A stretch of DNA of 64,000 bases from Aquiflexum lacus (GCF_015476655.1 NZ_JABFHF010000013.1:93679-157678); one strand, 5' to 3'; shown: positions 53,422 to 62,574, counted from the stretch's first letter. Program-made: numbers and translations. Notes: generated by a model not told the origin, from the letters alone.

Positions 53422-54745
53422 AAGAGTAGCAGTCATCGGCACAGGTCCTTCTGGTATCACCGCATTGAAAAATTTATTGGATCAGGGAATTGAGGCAGTC
53501 GCCTTCGACCGAAATGCCGAGGTGGGTGGCAATTGGATCTATTCGGAAAAAGAATCCCATTCCAGTGTTTTTGAAACCACCCATATCATCAGTTCCAAAA
53601 CACTTTCCCAATACGAGGATTTCACATTTGATGATTTTGATCCCGAGGCGGCAGATTATCCCTCTCATGATGAACTGAGGAGGTATTTTCAGGCCTATGC
53701 CGGACACTTTGGATTGTATGAGCATATTCGGTTCGAAACCATGGTTATCCATTGCAGATGGCTTAATCAGGACTCCTGGGAAATCACCACTGAGAGGGCT
53801 GGGATTCGACAAACAGAAACTTTTACCGACTTGGTAGTCTGCAACGGTCATCATTGGAATCCAAGATGGCCCAAATATCCCGGGGAATTTACAGGAGAAT
53901 ATCTCCATTCCCATTCCTTCAAAAAAGCAGCCCCTTTCCAAGACAAAAAGGTTTTGGTCATAGGCGGGGGAAATTCCGCCTGTGATGTCGCTGTAGAAAC
54001 AAGCCGGGTCAGTGAAATGACAGCCATTTCCTGGAGACGTGGCTACCGGATCATTCCAAAATTTTTCTTTGGCAAACCTTCGGATAAAATCGGAGAAACG
54101 AGTTCCTGGATTCCATTAAAAGTGCGGAGCTTCTTTTTTGACATCCTATTGAATATCATGGTTGGCAAAAACGAACTCTATGGGCTACGGAAAGTAGAAG
54201 CCAAATTCGGAGAAATCCACCCGACCATCAATGATGAGTTACTTTACAAAATCCGTCATGGCAAAGTAAAACCAAGATTGGATATCAAAAGATTTGATGG
54301 CAAAAAAGTCGTATTTGAAAATGGCCTGGAGGAAGAATATGATGCCATTATTGCCTGTACAGGCTACTACCTCTCCCACCCTTTCTTTGACAAAAGCTTT
54401 ATTGACTATAGTTCAGGCCCCGTTCCACTCTACCTGAAGATGTTCCATCCCGAATACAGGAATCTCTATTTTGTGGGTATGTTCCAACCTTTGGGCTGTA
54501 TCTGGCCCGGTGCGGAATTGCAGGCTAAAATTATGGCACGGGAATTGGCCGGAAAATGGAAAAGACCCGATAATATCAAAGCCCTCTGTGAGAAAGAAGT
54601 CACCCACCCCCACTACAAACAAATCAATACCCCAAGGCATACCATAACCGTTGATTTTCATATTTTTAAGAAGCAGCTGTTAAAGTATCTTCCCAAGGAT
54701 TATGTGTCTAAAGATAGGGTAGTCAAGGAAGTTGTTGAAAAGTAA
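53414..54745 (+). CDS. flavin-containing monooxygenase family protein
   Basis: A 443-residue FMO-type protein: FAD motif IGTGPSGITALKNL at the N-terminus, NADP motif VIGGGNSACDVAVE near 183, and between them an FMO fingerprint (GHHWNPRWPKYPGEF, FxGxxHxxxY/P type) with a His in NGHH. Reaction is usually oxygenation of soft nucleophiles (N or S) or a Baeyer-Villiger type. Overlaps the sirtuin by 8 bp; the pair is likely cotranscribed, though no functional link is known. Confidence 0.9.
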   Translation: MHKRVAVIGTGPSGITALKNLLDQGIEAVAFDRNAEVGGNWIYSEKESHSSVFETTHIISSKTLSQYEDFTFDDFDPEAADYPSHDELRRYFQAYAGHFGLYEHIRFETMVIHCRWLNQDSWEITTERAGIRQTETFTDLVVCNGHHWNPRWPKYPGEFTGEYLHSHSFKKAAPFQDKKVLVIGGGNSACDVAVETSRVSEMTAISWRRGYRIIPKFFFGKPSDKIGETSSWIPLKVRSFFFDILLNIMVGKNELYGLRKVEAKFGEIHPTINDELLYKIRHGKVKPRLDIKRFDGKKVVFENGLEEEYDAIIACTGYYLSHPFFDKSFIDYSSGPVPLYLKMFHPEYRNLYFVGMFQPLGCIWPGAELQAKIMARELAGKWKRPDNIKALCEKEVTHPHYKQINTPRHTITVDFHIFKKQLLKYLPKDYVSKDRVVKEVVEK

Positions 54746-54746
54746 A

Positions 54747-55238
54747 CTATTTGTTGGTGAATTCCTCCACCTGTTCTTTCAATAAGTGCCGCATTCCAAT
54801 CTGTGCAGGCTCCGAAATTTCATTTCCTTCTACAAAAAGTGACACCACTGTGTTTTCAGGATCCATTTTCATCCTTTCAAGAATATTGTTCCCTTTAAAA
54901 AATTCACCTTTTGGGTCATGGATAAAAGGGTATTTGAAATCATGCTTTTGCAGATGTGTGATAATTTCATCCTTGTCTTCCACAGAAATATAAATCAAAA
55001 CCGGCAAGTCATAGGGCTCTATGATATCCATAAAAGGAAGAGAAAACATAAATAGGGATTTGGAAGCAACTATCAGTTTTTTGTCCGCATCAAACCACGA
55101 TGGGTCAAACTGTACTGTGTCGACAACATTGTAAGTGGTCAAATCAGGATAAAATTCAATTGTTTGTTGATTATTTATACATGAGGCTGTCAGTAAAAGT
55201 GTGACTGAAATCAATAAAGAGGTGAATGCGCTTTTCAT
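54747..55238 (-). CDS. hypothetical lipoprotein
   Basis: A 163-residue lipoprotein: the ATG at 55238 gives signal peptide with lipobox LTASC (Cys about 20). The mature part has FIHDPKGEFFKGNNIL, reminiscent of thioredoxin-like peroxiredoxin segments, but no catalytic Cys. Ends beside the convergent FMO gene. It lies 10 bp after the stop of the beta-propeller gene and is likely in the same transcript. Confidence 0.6.
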   Translation of the reverse strand: MKSAFTSLLISVTLLLTASCINNQQTIEFYPDLTTYNVVDTVQFDPSWFDADKKLIVASKSLFMFSLPFMDIIEPYDLPVLIYISVEDKDEIITHLQKHDFKYPFIHDPKGEFFKGNNILERMKMDPENTVVSLFVEGNEISEPAQIGMRHLLKEQVEEFTNK

Positions 55239-55248
55239 TGAATGAGAT

Positions 55249-56349
55249 TTAAAATTCCACAAATAATAACACAGGATTGTCATCCTTATTCAGTTTAATT
55301 TCAGACTTAGGTAGACTATTGCGGTCCAAATTCAATACATCTGCTGCCTGGGCCACAAATAACAAATGACCATCCATCAATCCCACTAACTGGGAAAAGG
55401 CAGGGTGATCATTCTGTCCTGTTATTCTTTTTGTGATTTTGGAGGTACGCTTATCCAAAATTATCTGATGATTTTTGATCTGTTGATCTGCCTGAATATT
55501 TACCCCGATAAATGCTTTTTCTTCATTTTCAAAGAAATGTGAAGGAAAACCGAATCCATTTTGATTGATGAGTTCAAAACCCTGCATCCAATCCAATTCC
55601 CAATACTGTTCCGGAATGGCATATTTCCCTAAGTCAAGTTCAGACTTTTGAACTAACTCACTTTCTCTGATTTCAAATAACTCAGGATTATAAAATTCAT
55701 GGAAAAATATTCCTTGCTCCGTTAGATTGAAATTTCGCTCTCCTACAGGTAGCACATCATTTTTATAATCATTGGGTAGGTACTCTTCCAATTTATTCCC
55801 CGAGAGATCAAAAATAGCCAATCGTTGCATCACAATAGGTTTGTTATAGCCCCCATACAAGGCATAGTATCCGTTGGGAAGTTTTGCAAAAGTATCAGCC
55901 GCATAGACAAACTCCTTTTTTTCCAGCAATCTCAACTCATGGTCATACACCCAAATTTCTGACTTTTCACCCTTACCAATCAATACTTCTAGGCCTTGAT
56001 CTGTGGCTGTAAAATCATGGATATTCGGAAGCATATCGGGACCTTCTCCTACTCCCAGAATTTTTCCTATATATTTTCCATTCCGGTCAAAATGGTAGAT
56101 AGCATCCTCTTTTTCCTTATCCATGATAAAAAACCCTTTTTCATTGGAGCGGATAAGCAGGTACTCTTTGAGAAGGTTATCCTCTCTAGTTTCCAAAGGA
56201 ATGACTTTTTCTATATTGTAAGGTGCTTCTGCCAAAGGGACTTTTTCTAGAATGATCTTTCCTTCCACTGATTTTTCTAAGGATTCATTGCCACAAGAGA
56301 GCATCAAAAGGAATAGCAAAAATGAGGGTAAATTTCTATATAGGTTCAT
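55249..56349 (-). CDS. 6-bladed beta-propeller lipoprotein
   Basis: A 366-residue lipoprotein (lipobox LMLSC, Cys about 19) of the Bacteroidota 6-bladed beta-propeller type: repeated blades such as AIYHFDRNGKYIGKILGVGEGP and GEKSEIWVYDHELRL. These are NHL/BF3164-like and have no recognised catalytic residues. They are often next to small lipoproteins in Bacteroidota, as here. Function unknown. Confidence 0.8.
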   Translation of the reverse strand: MNLYRNLPSFLLFLLMLSCGNESLEKSVEGKIILEKVPLAEAPYNIEKVIPLETREDNLLKEYLLIRSNEKGFFIMDKEKEDAIYHFDRNGKYIGKILGVGEGPDMLPNIHDFTATDQGLEVLIGKGEKSEIWVYDHELRLLEKKEFVYAADTFAKLPNGYYALYGGYNKPIVMQRLAIFDLSGNKLEEYLPNDYKNDVLPVGERNFNLTEQGIFFHEFYNPELFEIRESELVQKSELDLGKYAIPEQYWELDWMQGFELINQNGFGFPSHFFENEEKAFIGVNIQADQQIKNHQIILDKRTSKITKRITGQNDHPAFSQLVGLMDGHLLFVAQAADVLNLDRNSLPKSEIKLNKDDNPVLLFVEF

Positions 56350-56572
56350 CCTTTATTGTATTGAATAAACAAGCTCAATAAAACTAATAAATTAAACCAT
56401 AATCTTCAAGAAAAGGGAATGACAAAGTTTTAATTTCTATTTGTTCAAATTCCCTAAGTAATTGATTATCCATGTGATCTAATTGTCTATGTGGTGATAA
56501 ACACATTTTTTTGTAACACCCTAGTCATTAAAGTAGTGATCCTCTAAACGCTATCCCATAACAGACTTTAAT
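56350..56572. other. intergenic region, no gene seen
   Basis: About 220 bp of AT-rich sequence upstream of the propeller gene, before the terminator hairpin at 56573. It contains a run of GATGATAAACACATTTTTTTGT-like sequence but nothing recognised. It should hold the promoter of the propeller-lipoprotein transcript. Confidence 0.4.
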
Positions 56573-56613
56573 AAAAAAAATGGCTCCGGAAAAAGTCAAT
56601 GCTCCCGGAACCA
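56573..56613 (-). terminator. terminator downstream of the 56662 ORF
   Basis: TGGCTCCGG pairs with CCGGAACCA (one mismatch) across a ~14-nt loop; on the minus strand the stem is followed by a T-run (A-run 56573-56580 on plus). Supports that the small ORF upstream is transcribed. Confidence 0.65.
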
Positions 56614-56661
56614 TGGATTTTTGATTTGAATTTTAAAAAGTCGCTTACCTTATTTTGATCG

Positions 56662-56910
56662 TTATTTTTTAATATCCGGATTGATGAAAGCTTGATCAGC
56701 GATAGGCTTCATGAAGGCTTTCGGAACTGATACCTCAAGTCCATGTTTGGACAGCATTACAGCCGCAGCAAGCAATTCTCCGTTTTTGCCTTGTATGGTT
56801 ACAATGTTGTTTTTTGGATTGGCATTCATTGGAATATTCATCATACCTTTAATTGAACGATTGGAAATTTGCAGAACCTTGTTCCTGACCTCTATTTCTG
56901 TAAAACTCAA
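56662..56910 (-). CDS. small ORF of unknown function, start unresolved
   Basis: An 82-residue reading frame from a TTG at 56910; the frame stays open upstream to 56976, so the real start may lie further up or the gene may have lost its start. The first ATG pair is at 56847, which would leave 61 residues. The protein is beta-rich and ends KPIADQAFINPDIKK; no family recognised. A terminator follows at 56573, and a NarL-type palindrome at 56932 lies over the open part of the frame, which suits a promoter rather than coding sequence. Confidence 0.4.
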   Translation of the reverse strand: MSFTEIEVRNKVLQISNRSIKGMMNIPMNANPKNNIVTIQGKNGELLAAAVMLSKHGLEVSVPKAFMKPIADQAFINPDIKK

Positions 56911-56931
56911 AAAAAATAGTCTCTGGAAAAA

Positions 56932-56947
56932 TACACCAAAAGGGGTA
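56932..56947. promoter_or_regulatory. NarL-type 7-2-7 palindrome, site 1
   Basis: TACACCAAAAGGGGTA: two heptamers in inverted order with 2 bp between, one half matching TACCCCT exactly and the other degenerate. On the minus strand the surrounding sequence matches the site at 57908. It lies between the small minus-strand ORF and the plus-strand NTF2-like gene. Confidence 0.5.
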
Positions 56948-57064
56948 TTGTCAACTAAAAGTACCTTGAAGAAATACTACTTAAGCAGTATTTTATTTTA
57001 GAATGGATTGAAATAGCTTTCTGAAAAAAACAAAAGCTATAAAAAACTAATTTTTATTCCGACA

Positions 57065-57550
57065 ATGCTGCTGATATTGTTTTCTATGACAATTCAGGCA
57101 CAAGGTAATTTTGTTCTCAATCCCAACGGGGAAAAAGACCAAGCTGTAGTCAGGGCCTATATCCAAGCCATGACATCCAGAAATGCAGCTCAGCTGGGAC
57201 AGACACATGCCCCAGATTATCTTGGCTATGGTCCCAGGTGGGATTCTCCCCAATCCCGGGAGAAAATGTTACAAAACGTCCAAGATATCTGGGATAACTA
57301 CGACAATATCCGATATGATCGGATCAGAATGATCAGCGTAAATTTATCTAAGGATGAAATCCCAGAATACAATGGAAACTGGGTATTTGTTTGGGGAGTC
57401 TTTTTGGGAAAAGAGAAAAGTACAGGCAAGGAAGTATCCTTAGATGTGCATGAAACATTGAAAATTGAAAATGGGAAGATCATAGGAAAAGTCACCTATT
57501 ACAATGAATTGGACGGAATGATCCAAGCGGGTCAGTACAATCCCAATTAA
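57065..57550 (+). CDS. NTF2-like/SnoaL-type protein, exported
   Basis: A 161-residue protein with an N-terminal hydrophobic leader (LLILFSMTIQAQ) and the NTF2-like fold: DQAVVRAYIQAMTSRNAA, YGPRWDSPQSREKML, then KIENGKIIGKVTYYNELDGMIQ, typical of SnoaL-like polyketide-cyclase-type proteins. The leader lacks the basic residues expected before a signal peptide; an in-frame stop at about 57014 limits extension upstream. The start may therefore be non-ATG, or the signal peptide damaged. Convergent with the truncated kinase. Confidence 0.7.
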   Translation: MLLILFSMTIQAQGNFVLNPNGEKDQAVVRAYIQAMTSRNAAQLGQTHAPDYLGYGPRWDSPQSREKMLQNVQDIWDNYDNIRYDRIRMISVNLSKDEIPEYNGNWVFVWGVFLGKEKSTGKEVSLDVHETLKIENGKIIGKVTYYNELDGMIQAGQYNPN

Positions 57551-57554
57551 ATTA

Positions 57555-57850
57555 TCAAATGATCCCCTCCTTTTCAGCTTCCAAAGGTAAAGGTACCCAG
57601 ATACTTATCCGGGTACCCAATCCGCTGCTTTGGATTTCCAATCTGCCATTGAGGTAATTCACCCGGCTTTTTAAATTCCCCAAACCCATTCCGTTCACTT
57701 TCCCATCCAAAACATCCTTGGGGATTCCATTCCCATTGTCCCCTACAATCAATTTAAGTTCTTTATTGTTTTCGGCTAAAAGCAATTGGATTTTTGCCTC
57801 AGTGGCTTGGGTCAACTGAATAAGTGAAAACAACTCAAAAACAAGGTTTT
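57555..57850 (-). pseudogene. truncated sensor histidine kinase, HATPase part only
   Basis: About 90 residues keep only the C-terminal ATPase boxes: DNGNGI (G1/D box), GMGLGNLKSRV (G2 region) and GLGTRISIWVPL. The HisKA-type dimerisation His and the N-box are gone: the frame begins QATEAKIQLLL, the stretch that normally follows the N-box, and a stop precedes it at about 57851. It is the end of a NarL-partner type (HisKA_3) kinase. No ATG; a TTG at 57833 is internal. Best read as a relic of a signalling pair. Confidence 0.75.
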
Positions 57851-57907
57851 AAAATATTCTGAAATTTGAATATAGGAATAAATCCAACTAACATACCGAG
57901 GACGAAA

Positions 57908-57923
57908 TACCCCTTTGGGGGTA
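57908..57923. promoter_or_regulatory. NarL-type 7-2-7 palindrome, site 2
   Basis: TACCCCTTTGGGGGTA; with flanks it forms a perfect 9-bp inverted repeat with 4-bp loop (57905-57926). The 7-2-7 spacing fits tail-to-tail NarL-type binding sites. It lies 54 bp before the ATG of the NmrA-like gene and resembles site 1 over about 20 bp. Confidence 0.55.
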
Positions 57924-57976
57924 TTTTTACAATATTGACTTTAGAGTATATTTAAAAATTCTTAAAAACTATTTCG

Positions 57977-58969
57977 ATGAATATTTTAATTATTGGTGCA
58001 ACCGGTCAATTGGGATTTACGATTGTCCGAAAACTTTCTGAACACAAAACCAGTCATTCCATTTTTGCTGGTCACAGAAGAACATCTAATATAAAACCAT
58101 TAGAGAAGCTTCCAAATGTAAATTTTCGTCTTGTGGATCTTCTTGATTCCAAAACATTTGGAACTGGATTGGAGGAAATTGATATCATTGTCACTACCGC
58201 AACCACAGCTACACCAAGTCAGAAAGGTGATAATTTAAATAAAACAGATGAATCAGGAACCATGGCATTAATTGATGCCGCTAAAGCATCCGGGATAAAG
58301 CAATTCATTTATGTTTCTGCCCTGCCCTTTTCCAAATGGGAAAATACAGTCCCATTAAGTCGGGCAAAAAGGCGGGTGGAAAATCACCTCAAACGATCAG
58401 GCTTGCCATATACCATTATACAGCCGACTGCTTTTATGGAGGTATATTTTCCTTTCTTTGGCACCACCGTCCCGCTTCGGGGTGCTGAGGTCAATACGGT
58501 TTCCAGACCCTTCAAATTTTCAAATGATTTTTTTGCAGGAATCAAAAATGATATTGAACAGAAGGAAACTTTCAACGTCATTGGAAAGGGAGACAGAAAA
58601 AACGCATTCGTCAGCATAGAGAATGTAGCAGACTTTTGTATTGCTTCCATGGATAATCCCAAAGCAATCAATCGGGTAATTGAAATAGGTGGTCCAGAAG
58701 GACTTTCGCCTTTAGATATCAAGAAAATATTCGAGCAACTCTATGGTAAACCCCTGAAAGTAAAGTCCACTCCGCCTTTTGTGATCCGACTGATGTCCAA
58801 AATACTTCCCCTATTCAATCCTGCTGCCGGTAATATCATGGCATTGAACTATGCTGTTGCAAACAATGATGCTATTCCCAAAGACATGCAGAAGACTGCG
58901 AAGGAGTTTAACATTAAACTGATTCATCCTGAAGAATTTTTGAGGCAAAAATTCGAGCTAGAAGCATAA
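57977..58969 (+). CDS. NAD(P)H-binding NmrA-like oxidoreductase
   Basis: A 330-residue atypical SDR with GATGQLG near residue 7 and a wide C-terminal half. It lacks a clear YxxxK; ASGIKQFIYVSAL and GLPYTIIQPTAFME are typical of the NmrA/complex-I subunit-like group. The family includes regulators and isoflavone-reductase-like enzymes; substrate unknown. It begins close behind NarL-type site 2 and is probably controlled by it. Confidence 0.85.
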   Translation: MNILIIGATGQLGFTIVRKLSEHKTSHSIFAGHRRTSNIKPLEKLPNVNFRLVDLLDSKTFGTGLEEIDIIVTTATTATPSQKGDNLNKTDESGTMALIDAAKASGIKQFIYVSALPFSKWENTVPLSRAKRRVENHLKRSGLPYTIIQPTAFMEVYFPFFGTTVPLRGAEVNTVSRPFKFSNDFFAGIKNDIEQKETFNVIGKGDRKNAFVSIENVADFCIASMDNPKAINRVIEIGGPEGLSPLDIKKIFEQLYGKPLKVKSTPPFVIRLMSKILPLFNPAAGNIMALNYAVANNDAIPKDMQKTAKEFNIKLIHPEEFLRQKFELEA

Positions 58970-59055
58970 GAAAAGCAATCTGTCCGGAATTCTCCATTCC
59001 ACTTTTTACAAGGTCCTTTTTAAGATTAAATACAATTGCTAAAGAAATAAATCAG

Positions 59056-62000
59056 ATGAACGAAATTCAGCAATTGGAACAAGCAATCAAATCCCTAGAG
59101 GCCCAAAGGGGTATATTGGGAAATGCTGTCATAGATGTGGCCTTGGAACCGCTGAAGCAAAAGCTTGAAACTTTAAAAAACTCCTCCCGCGACCAAACAA
59201 AACCAGACGAACGAAAACTAGTGACAGTTATGTTCGCTGACCTTTCCGGGTTTACAGCCCTTTCTGAAAAACTGGATCCAGAACAGGTCAGAGAAATCAT
59301 GAATGGCTGTTTTAATGCTTTGGTTCCGATTATCGAAAGGTATGGCGGCACAATTGACAAATTTATCGGAGATGAAATCATGGCTCTTTTCGGTGCACCC
59401 ATCGCAAAAGAAAATGATGCTGAAATGGCCTTGAGGGCTTCCCTGGAAATGATGGAAGCTTTGAAGCAATTCAACCAAGACCATGGTTTAAGCCTTGGGA
59501 TGCATTTTGGCATCAATACAGGCGTGGTCGTTGCGGGAGGATTAGGTTCAGAAAATCGGCAACAATATTCGGTCATGGGAGATGCCGTAAATCTTGCTGC
59601 AAGACTTGAGGGTGCTTCTGAATCCGGACAGATTTTTATTGGACCAACCACTTATAAACTCACGGAACCCTACTTCGAATTTGAGACACTGAAGCCAATG
59701 TCTCTCAAAGGAAAATCCCAACCTGTCCAAATCTATTTGCTCAAGGGAATTAAAAAAAATATAACCAGGGAAAGAGGTATTGATGGACTTTTTTCTCCCA
59801 TTATTGGACGGGAAAAGGATTTTAATAGAATTGAAGTTGGTTTGAAAAAGTTGGGAAATGGAAAAGGTGGTGTCTTTTTCCTGTTGGGGGAAGCAGGAAT
59901 GGGAAAAAGCAGGCTTGTTGCAGAGTTACGTTCCAAGTTCTCCGGTAGTATCCAATGGTTTGAGGGGCGTGCTTTTGCCCACACGCAATTGGACAGTTAT
60001 AAACTTATCAATTCTCTCTTGGATGATATTTTCAAAATAGAGAAGGACACTCCGCCTAAAGCTGTTTCAAATATTTTGGATAATTACCTGAAAAATACTT
60101 TTAAAAGGGATTCAACTCAACTAATGGCTTATCTATCCAGGCTTCGAGGGCTTCCTAACATACCGGAATTTGAAGAAATTTTCAAGGATGTCCTACCCTC
60201 TGCCATCCAAGCCAGAATGCAGCAAGCTTTTGGGCAATTAATTTCCCATCTTGCCCAAGAGCGTCCATTGGTTTTGGTATGGGAAGATCTCCATTGGTCA
60301 GACACCTCCTCCATCCAACTCCTTCAGCACATACTTCCCATATCAAAAAAACTCCCCATTTTCTTTTTGATCGTGAGTAGGCTCCAAGAAAATGTCACAG
60401 AATTGTTTGAAACCCTCATTCAACAGGATCTAAGTCCTGAAAAATTAGAACTCAGTCCATTGACATCGGAGCAAAGTGCCGAGTTATTGGAAAACCTTTT
60501 GAAAATAGACAACCTACCATCACAAACCTTGGAAATGATTCTTTCGAAATCAGAAGGCAACCCCTTCTTTTTGGAGGAATTGCTTCGTTCATTAATTGAA
60601 ACCGGAATGGTGATATTGGAATCCGGCAAAATTACCGTAAGTGATAAAATTCAAGATTTTCAGGTACCGGATACCCTTCAGGGAGTAATTGCAGCGAGAA
60701 TTGACCGCCTTCCTGCCGAAAGCAAGCATACACTTCAAAATGCTTCTGTAATTGGTAGGATATTTCAGGACTCGGTATTGAAACTGGTTATAGACCAAGA
60801 TGCTGCAAAACTCGATGTCGACCAATCTCTAAATGAATTGCAAAAGAAGACACTCATCCGAAACAAAGAAAGTGCTGAATATATATTTAAGCATGCTATT
60901 ACTCATGACGTCACCTATCAGAGTTTATTGATTTCCAGAAGAAAGGCTCTTCATTTGCTGACCGCTAGATCAATAGAAGACATTTTCTCAGCGCAACGCG
61001 ATGAATTGTCACCAAGTTTGGCTATCCATTTTTCCTTGGGAGGGGAACCTTCGAAATCCTCCTATTATTTCCAAAAAGCAGCGGAAAGAGCCGAACATAA
61101 TTATTCCAACAGGGAGGCATTGAATTTTTACCTCAAAGCTGTTGAGGAAATCAAAAAAACAGATGATAGAGACCAAATAAAGGAATTGGACTCCTGTTTT
61201 GAAAAAATTGGAGGAATTTACAGCTTATTGGGAGAAACTTCTGAGGCACTTCAGGCATTGGACCATGCACTTGCTAATCTCGAACCAAAAGACATCATCA
61301 AAAAAGCCCAGATTATCAGGAAAAAGGGACTTGCATTCAATGCCGCACGTAATTTCCCGAAGATGATAGAAAATTACCATGAAGCGGAACAAATGTTAGG
61401 AGAATTCACCGAAGCAAATGGCCAAGCGTGGATAGAAGAATGGATTAACCTACAATTGGATTTGGCTTGGGCTTATTATTTTGGAAATAAAGTGCCGGAA
61501 TTGGATGCAACCATTAAGCAGGTAAATCCCATTATTGAAAAATTTGGCAATCTTATCCAAAGGAACCGTTTGTACGGAACACTTTTTCTCTCAGATCTTA
61601 GGCGGTTTAGATATTTCCAACTTCCTGATTTTATGGTTGAAAGGCTGGATCTGCAATTGGATACAGCAAAGCAAATAGGTAACAAAGCATTAATTGGAAG
61701 AGCACTGGCTAAATCCGGATTTGCCCGAATGTGGAGAAATGAACATGATTTGGCAGAAGAAATTTTTCTCGAAAGTTTCAAAGACATCGAGCATGTCGGA
61801 GATATGGATTCTCTCCTTATCAGCAAAACCTATATCGCTCTCGCCATGCGAAAGAAGGAAGATTTATCAAAAACCATTGCTTATGCGGAAGCATCTTTGG
61901 ATTTGGCAAAATCAGTCAATAGTCATTACTATATCGGTGCTTCTTATAGCAACTTAGGCTGGGCATCTTGGAAGTTGGGAAACCGGGAGAAAGCTGACCT

Positions 62001-62292
62001 ATTCCTGAGATCTGCCATTGAAGCGTACAAGCAATTTCCCGGATCCAATCCCATAGAGTTCCTTTACAAGGGACCCTTGATGGGAATTGCTGTAGAAGAG
62101 GAGAATTGGAAAAAAGCCGTGGAATACTCCATGAGTTTCTTGGATCCCATTCAGCAAAGAATGCCTGATGGAGCCTATGAGCTCATTGAAAATGGGATGC
62201 AAAGCTGGAAAAAAAAGGACCTTCCTGCTACCAAAGACGCTTTTATTGAACTTCTTTTTCTTTTGAGAAAAGAACAAACCGGCTATGTCTAA
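59056..62292 (+). CDS. class III adenylate/guanylate cyclase with ATPase and TPR domains
   Basis: A 1078-residue protein: coiled N-terminus (about 1-45), a class III cyclase domain (about 54-235) with both metal Asp residues (FADLSGF and FIGDEIMALFG) and NLAARLEG, then an AAA_16-type ATPase with P-loop GEAGMGKSRL near 278 and a Walker B-like LVLVWEDLHWSD, and a TPR-rich C-terminus (from about 650). Similar cyclase-STAND fusions are known in bacteria; ATP or GTP choice cannot be decided. A self-contained signalling protein, 86 bp after the NmrA-like gene. Confidence 0.9.
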   Translation: MNEIQQLEQAIKSLEAQRGILGNAVIDVALEPLKQKLETLKNSSRDQTKPDERKLVTVMFADLSGFTALSEKLDPEQVREIMNGCFNALVPIIERYGGTIDKFIGDEIMALFGAPIAKENDAEMALRASLEMMEALKQFNQDHGLSLGMHFGINTGVVVAGGLGSENRQQYSVMGDAVNLAARLEGASESGQIFIGPTTYKLTEPYFEFETLKPMSLKGKSQPVQIYLLKGIKKNITRERGIDGLFSPIIGREKDFNRIEVGLKKLGNGKGGVFFLLGEAGMGKSRLVAELRSKFSGSIQWFEGRAFAHTQLDSYKLINSLLDDIFKIEKDTPPKAVSNILDNYLKNTFKRDSTQLMAYLSRLRGLPNIPEFEEIFKDVLPSAIQARMQQAFGQLISHLAQERPLVLVWEDLHWSDTSSIQLLQHILPISKKLPIFFLIVSRLQENVTELFETLIQQDLSPEKLELSPLTSEQSAELLENLLKIDNLPSQTLEMILSKSEGNPFFLEELLRSLIETGMVILESGKITVSDKIQDFQVPDTLQGVIAARIDRLPAESKHTLQNASVIGRIFQDSVLKLVIDQDAAKLDVDQSLNELQKKTLIRNKESAEYIFKHAITHDVTYQSLLISRRKALHLLTARSIEDIFSAQRDELSPSLAIHFSLGGEPSKSSYYFQKAAERAEHNYSNREALNFYLKAVEEIKKTDDRDQIKELDSCFEKIGGIYSLLGETSEALQALDHALANLEPKDIIKKAQIIRKKGLAFNAARNFPKMIENYHEAEQMLGEFTEANGQAWIEEWINLQLDLAWAYYFGNKVPELDATIKQVNPIIEKFGNLIQRNRLYGTLFLSDLRRFRYFQLPDFMVERLDLQLDTAKQIGNKALIGRALAKSGFARMWRNEHDLAEEIFLESFKDIEHVGDMDSLLISKTYIALAMRKKEDLSKTIAYAEASLDLAKSVNSHYYIGASYSNLGWASWKLGNREKADLFLRSAIEAYKQFPGSNPIEFLYKGPLMGIAVEEENWKKAVEYSMSFLDPIQQRMPDGAYELIENGMQSWKKKDLPATKDAFIELLFLLRKEQTGYV

Positions 62293-62461
62293 AGTAACTA
62301 GTGAAAACAGGATTCAGGAGCGTCATGTTAAACCCGGATGCTATCACCGAGAAGCATCCCCTGAGGTATTGGAGATTTCCTGTAATTCTGAAGGACAGTC
62401 ATTTGCTCGTACTTCGCAACCCATGACAGAATTGGAAATTGGTGGTTTAATAACAAAATAG
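62285..62461 (+). CDS. possible 58-residue ORF overlapping the cyclase gene
   Basis: ATG at 62285 overlaps the cyclase stop by 8 bp, the same spacing seen in two real gene pairs here, and runs 58 codons to a TAG at 62461. The peptide (VKPGCYHREASPEVLE and SFARTSQPMTELE) matches nothing recognised. It could be chance or a decayed remnant; the palindromic element begins 25 bp later. Confidence 0.2.
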   Translation: MSKVTSENRIQERHVKPGCYHREASPEVLEISCNSEGQSFARTSQPMTELEIGGLITK

Positions 62462-62485
62462 CCTTTGAATTAATTAAGACTTTGG

Positions 62486-62574
62486 CTTGTCACTCCGATC
62501 CCGACAACAGTACAGGAGAGGAGTCTATAAATCCCAAGGCTGAACAGATTTCTCCTGCTGTCGAAAATGACAAG
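62486..62574. repeat. imperfect palindromic intergenic element, about 89 bp
   Basis: The ends CTTGTCA (62486) and TGACAAG (62568) are inverted, and inner parts pair too: CGACAACAGTACAGGAG on the left with CTCCTGCTGTCG on the right. It has no coding content and lies between the cyclase and the response regulator. This looks like a MITE- or REP-like dispersed element; copies elsewhere cannot be seen in this window. Confidence 0.5.

Noticed and set aside
52729..54745. Sirtuin and flavin monooxygenase as one novel system
   Set aside because: The 8-bp overlap shows coupled expression, but no residues or neighbours suggest a shared reaction. Overlaps of the same size occur elsewhere in this window between other genes.
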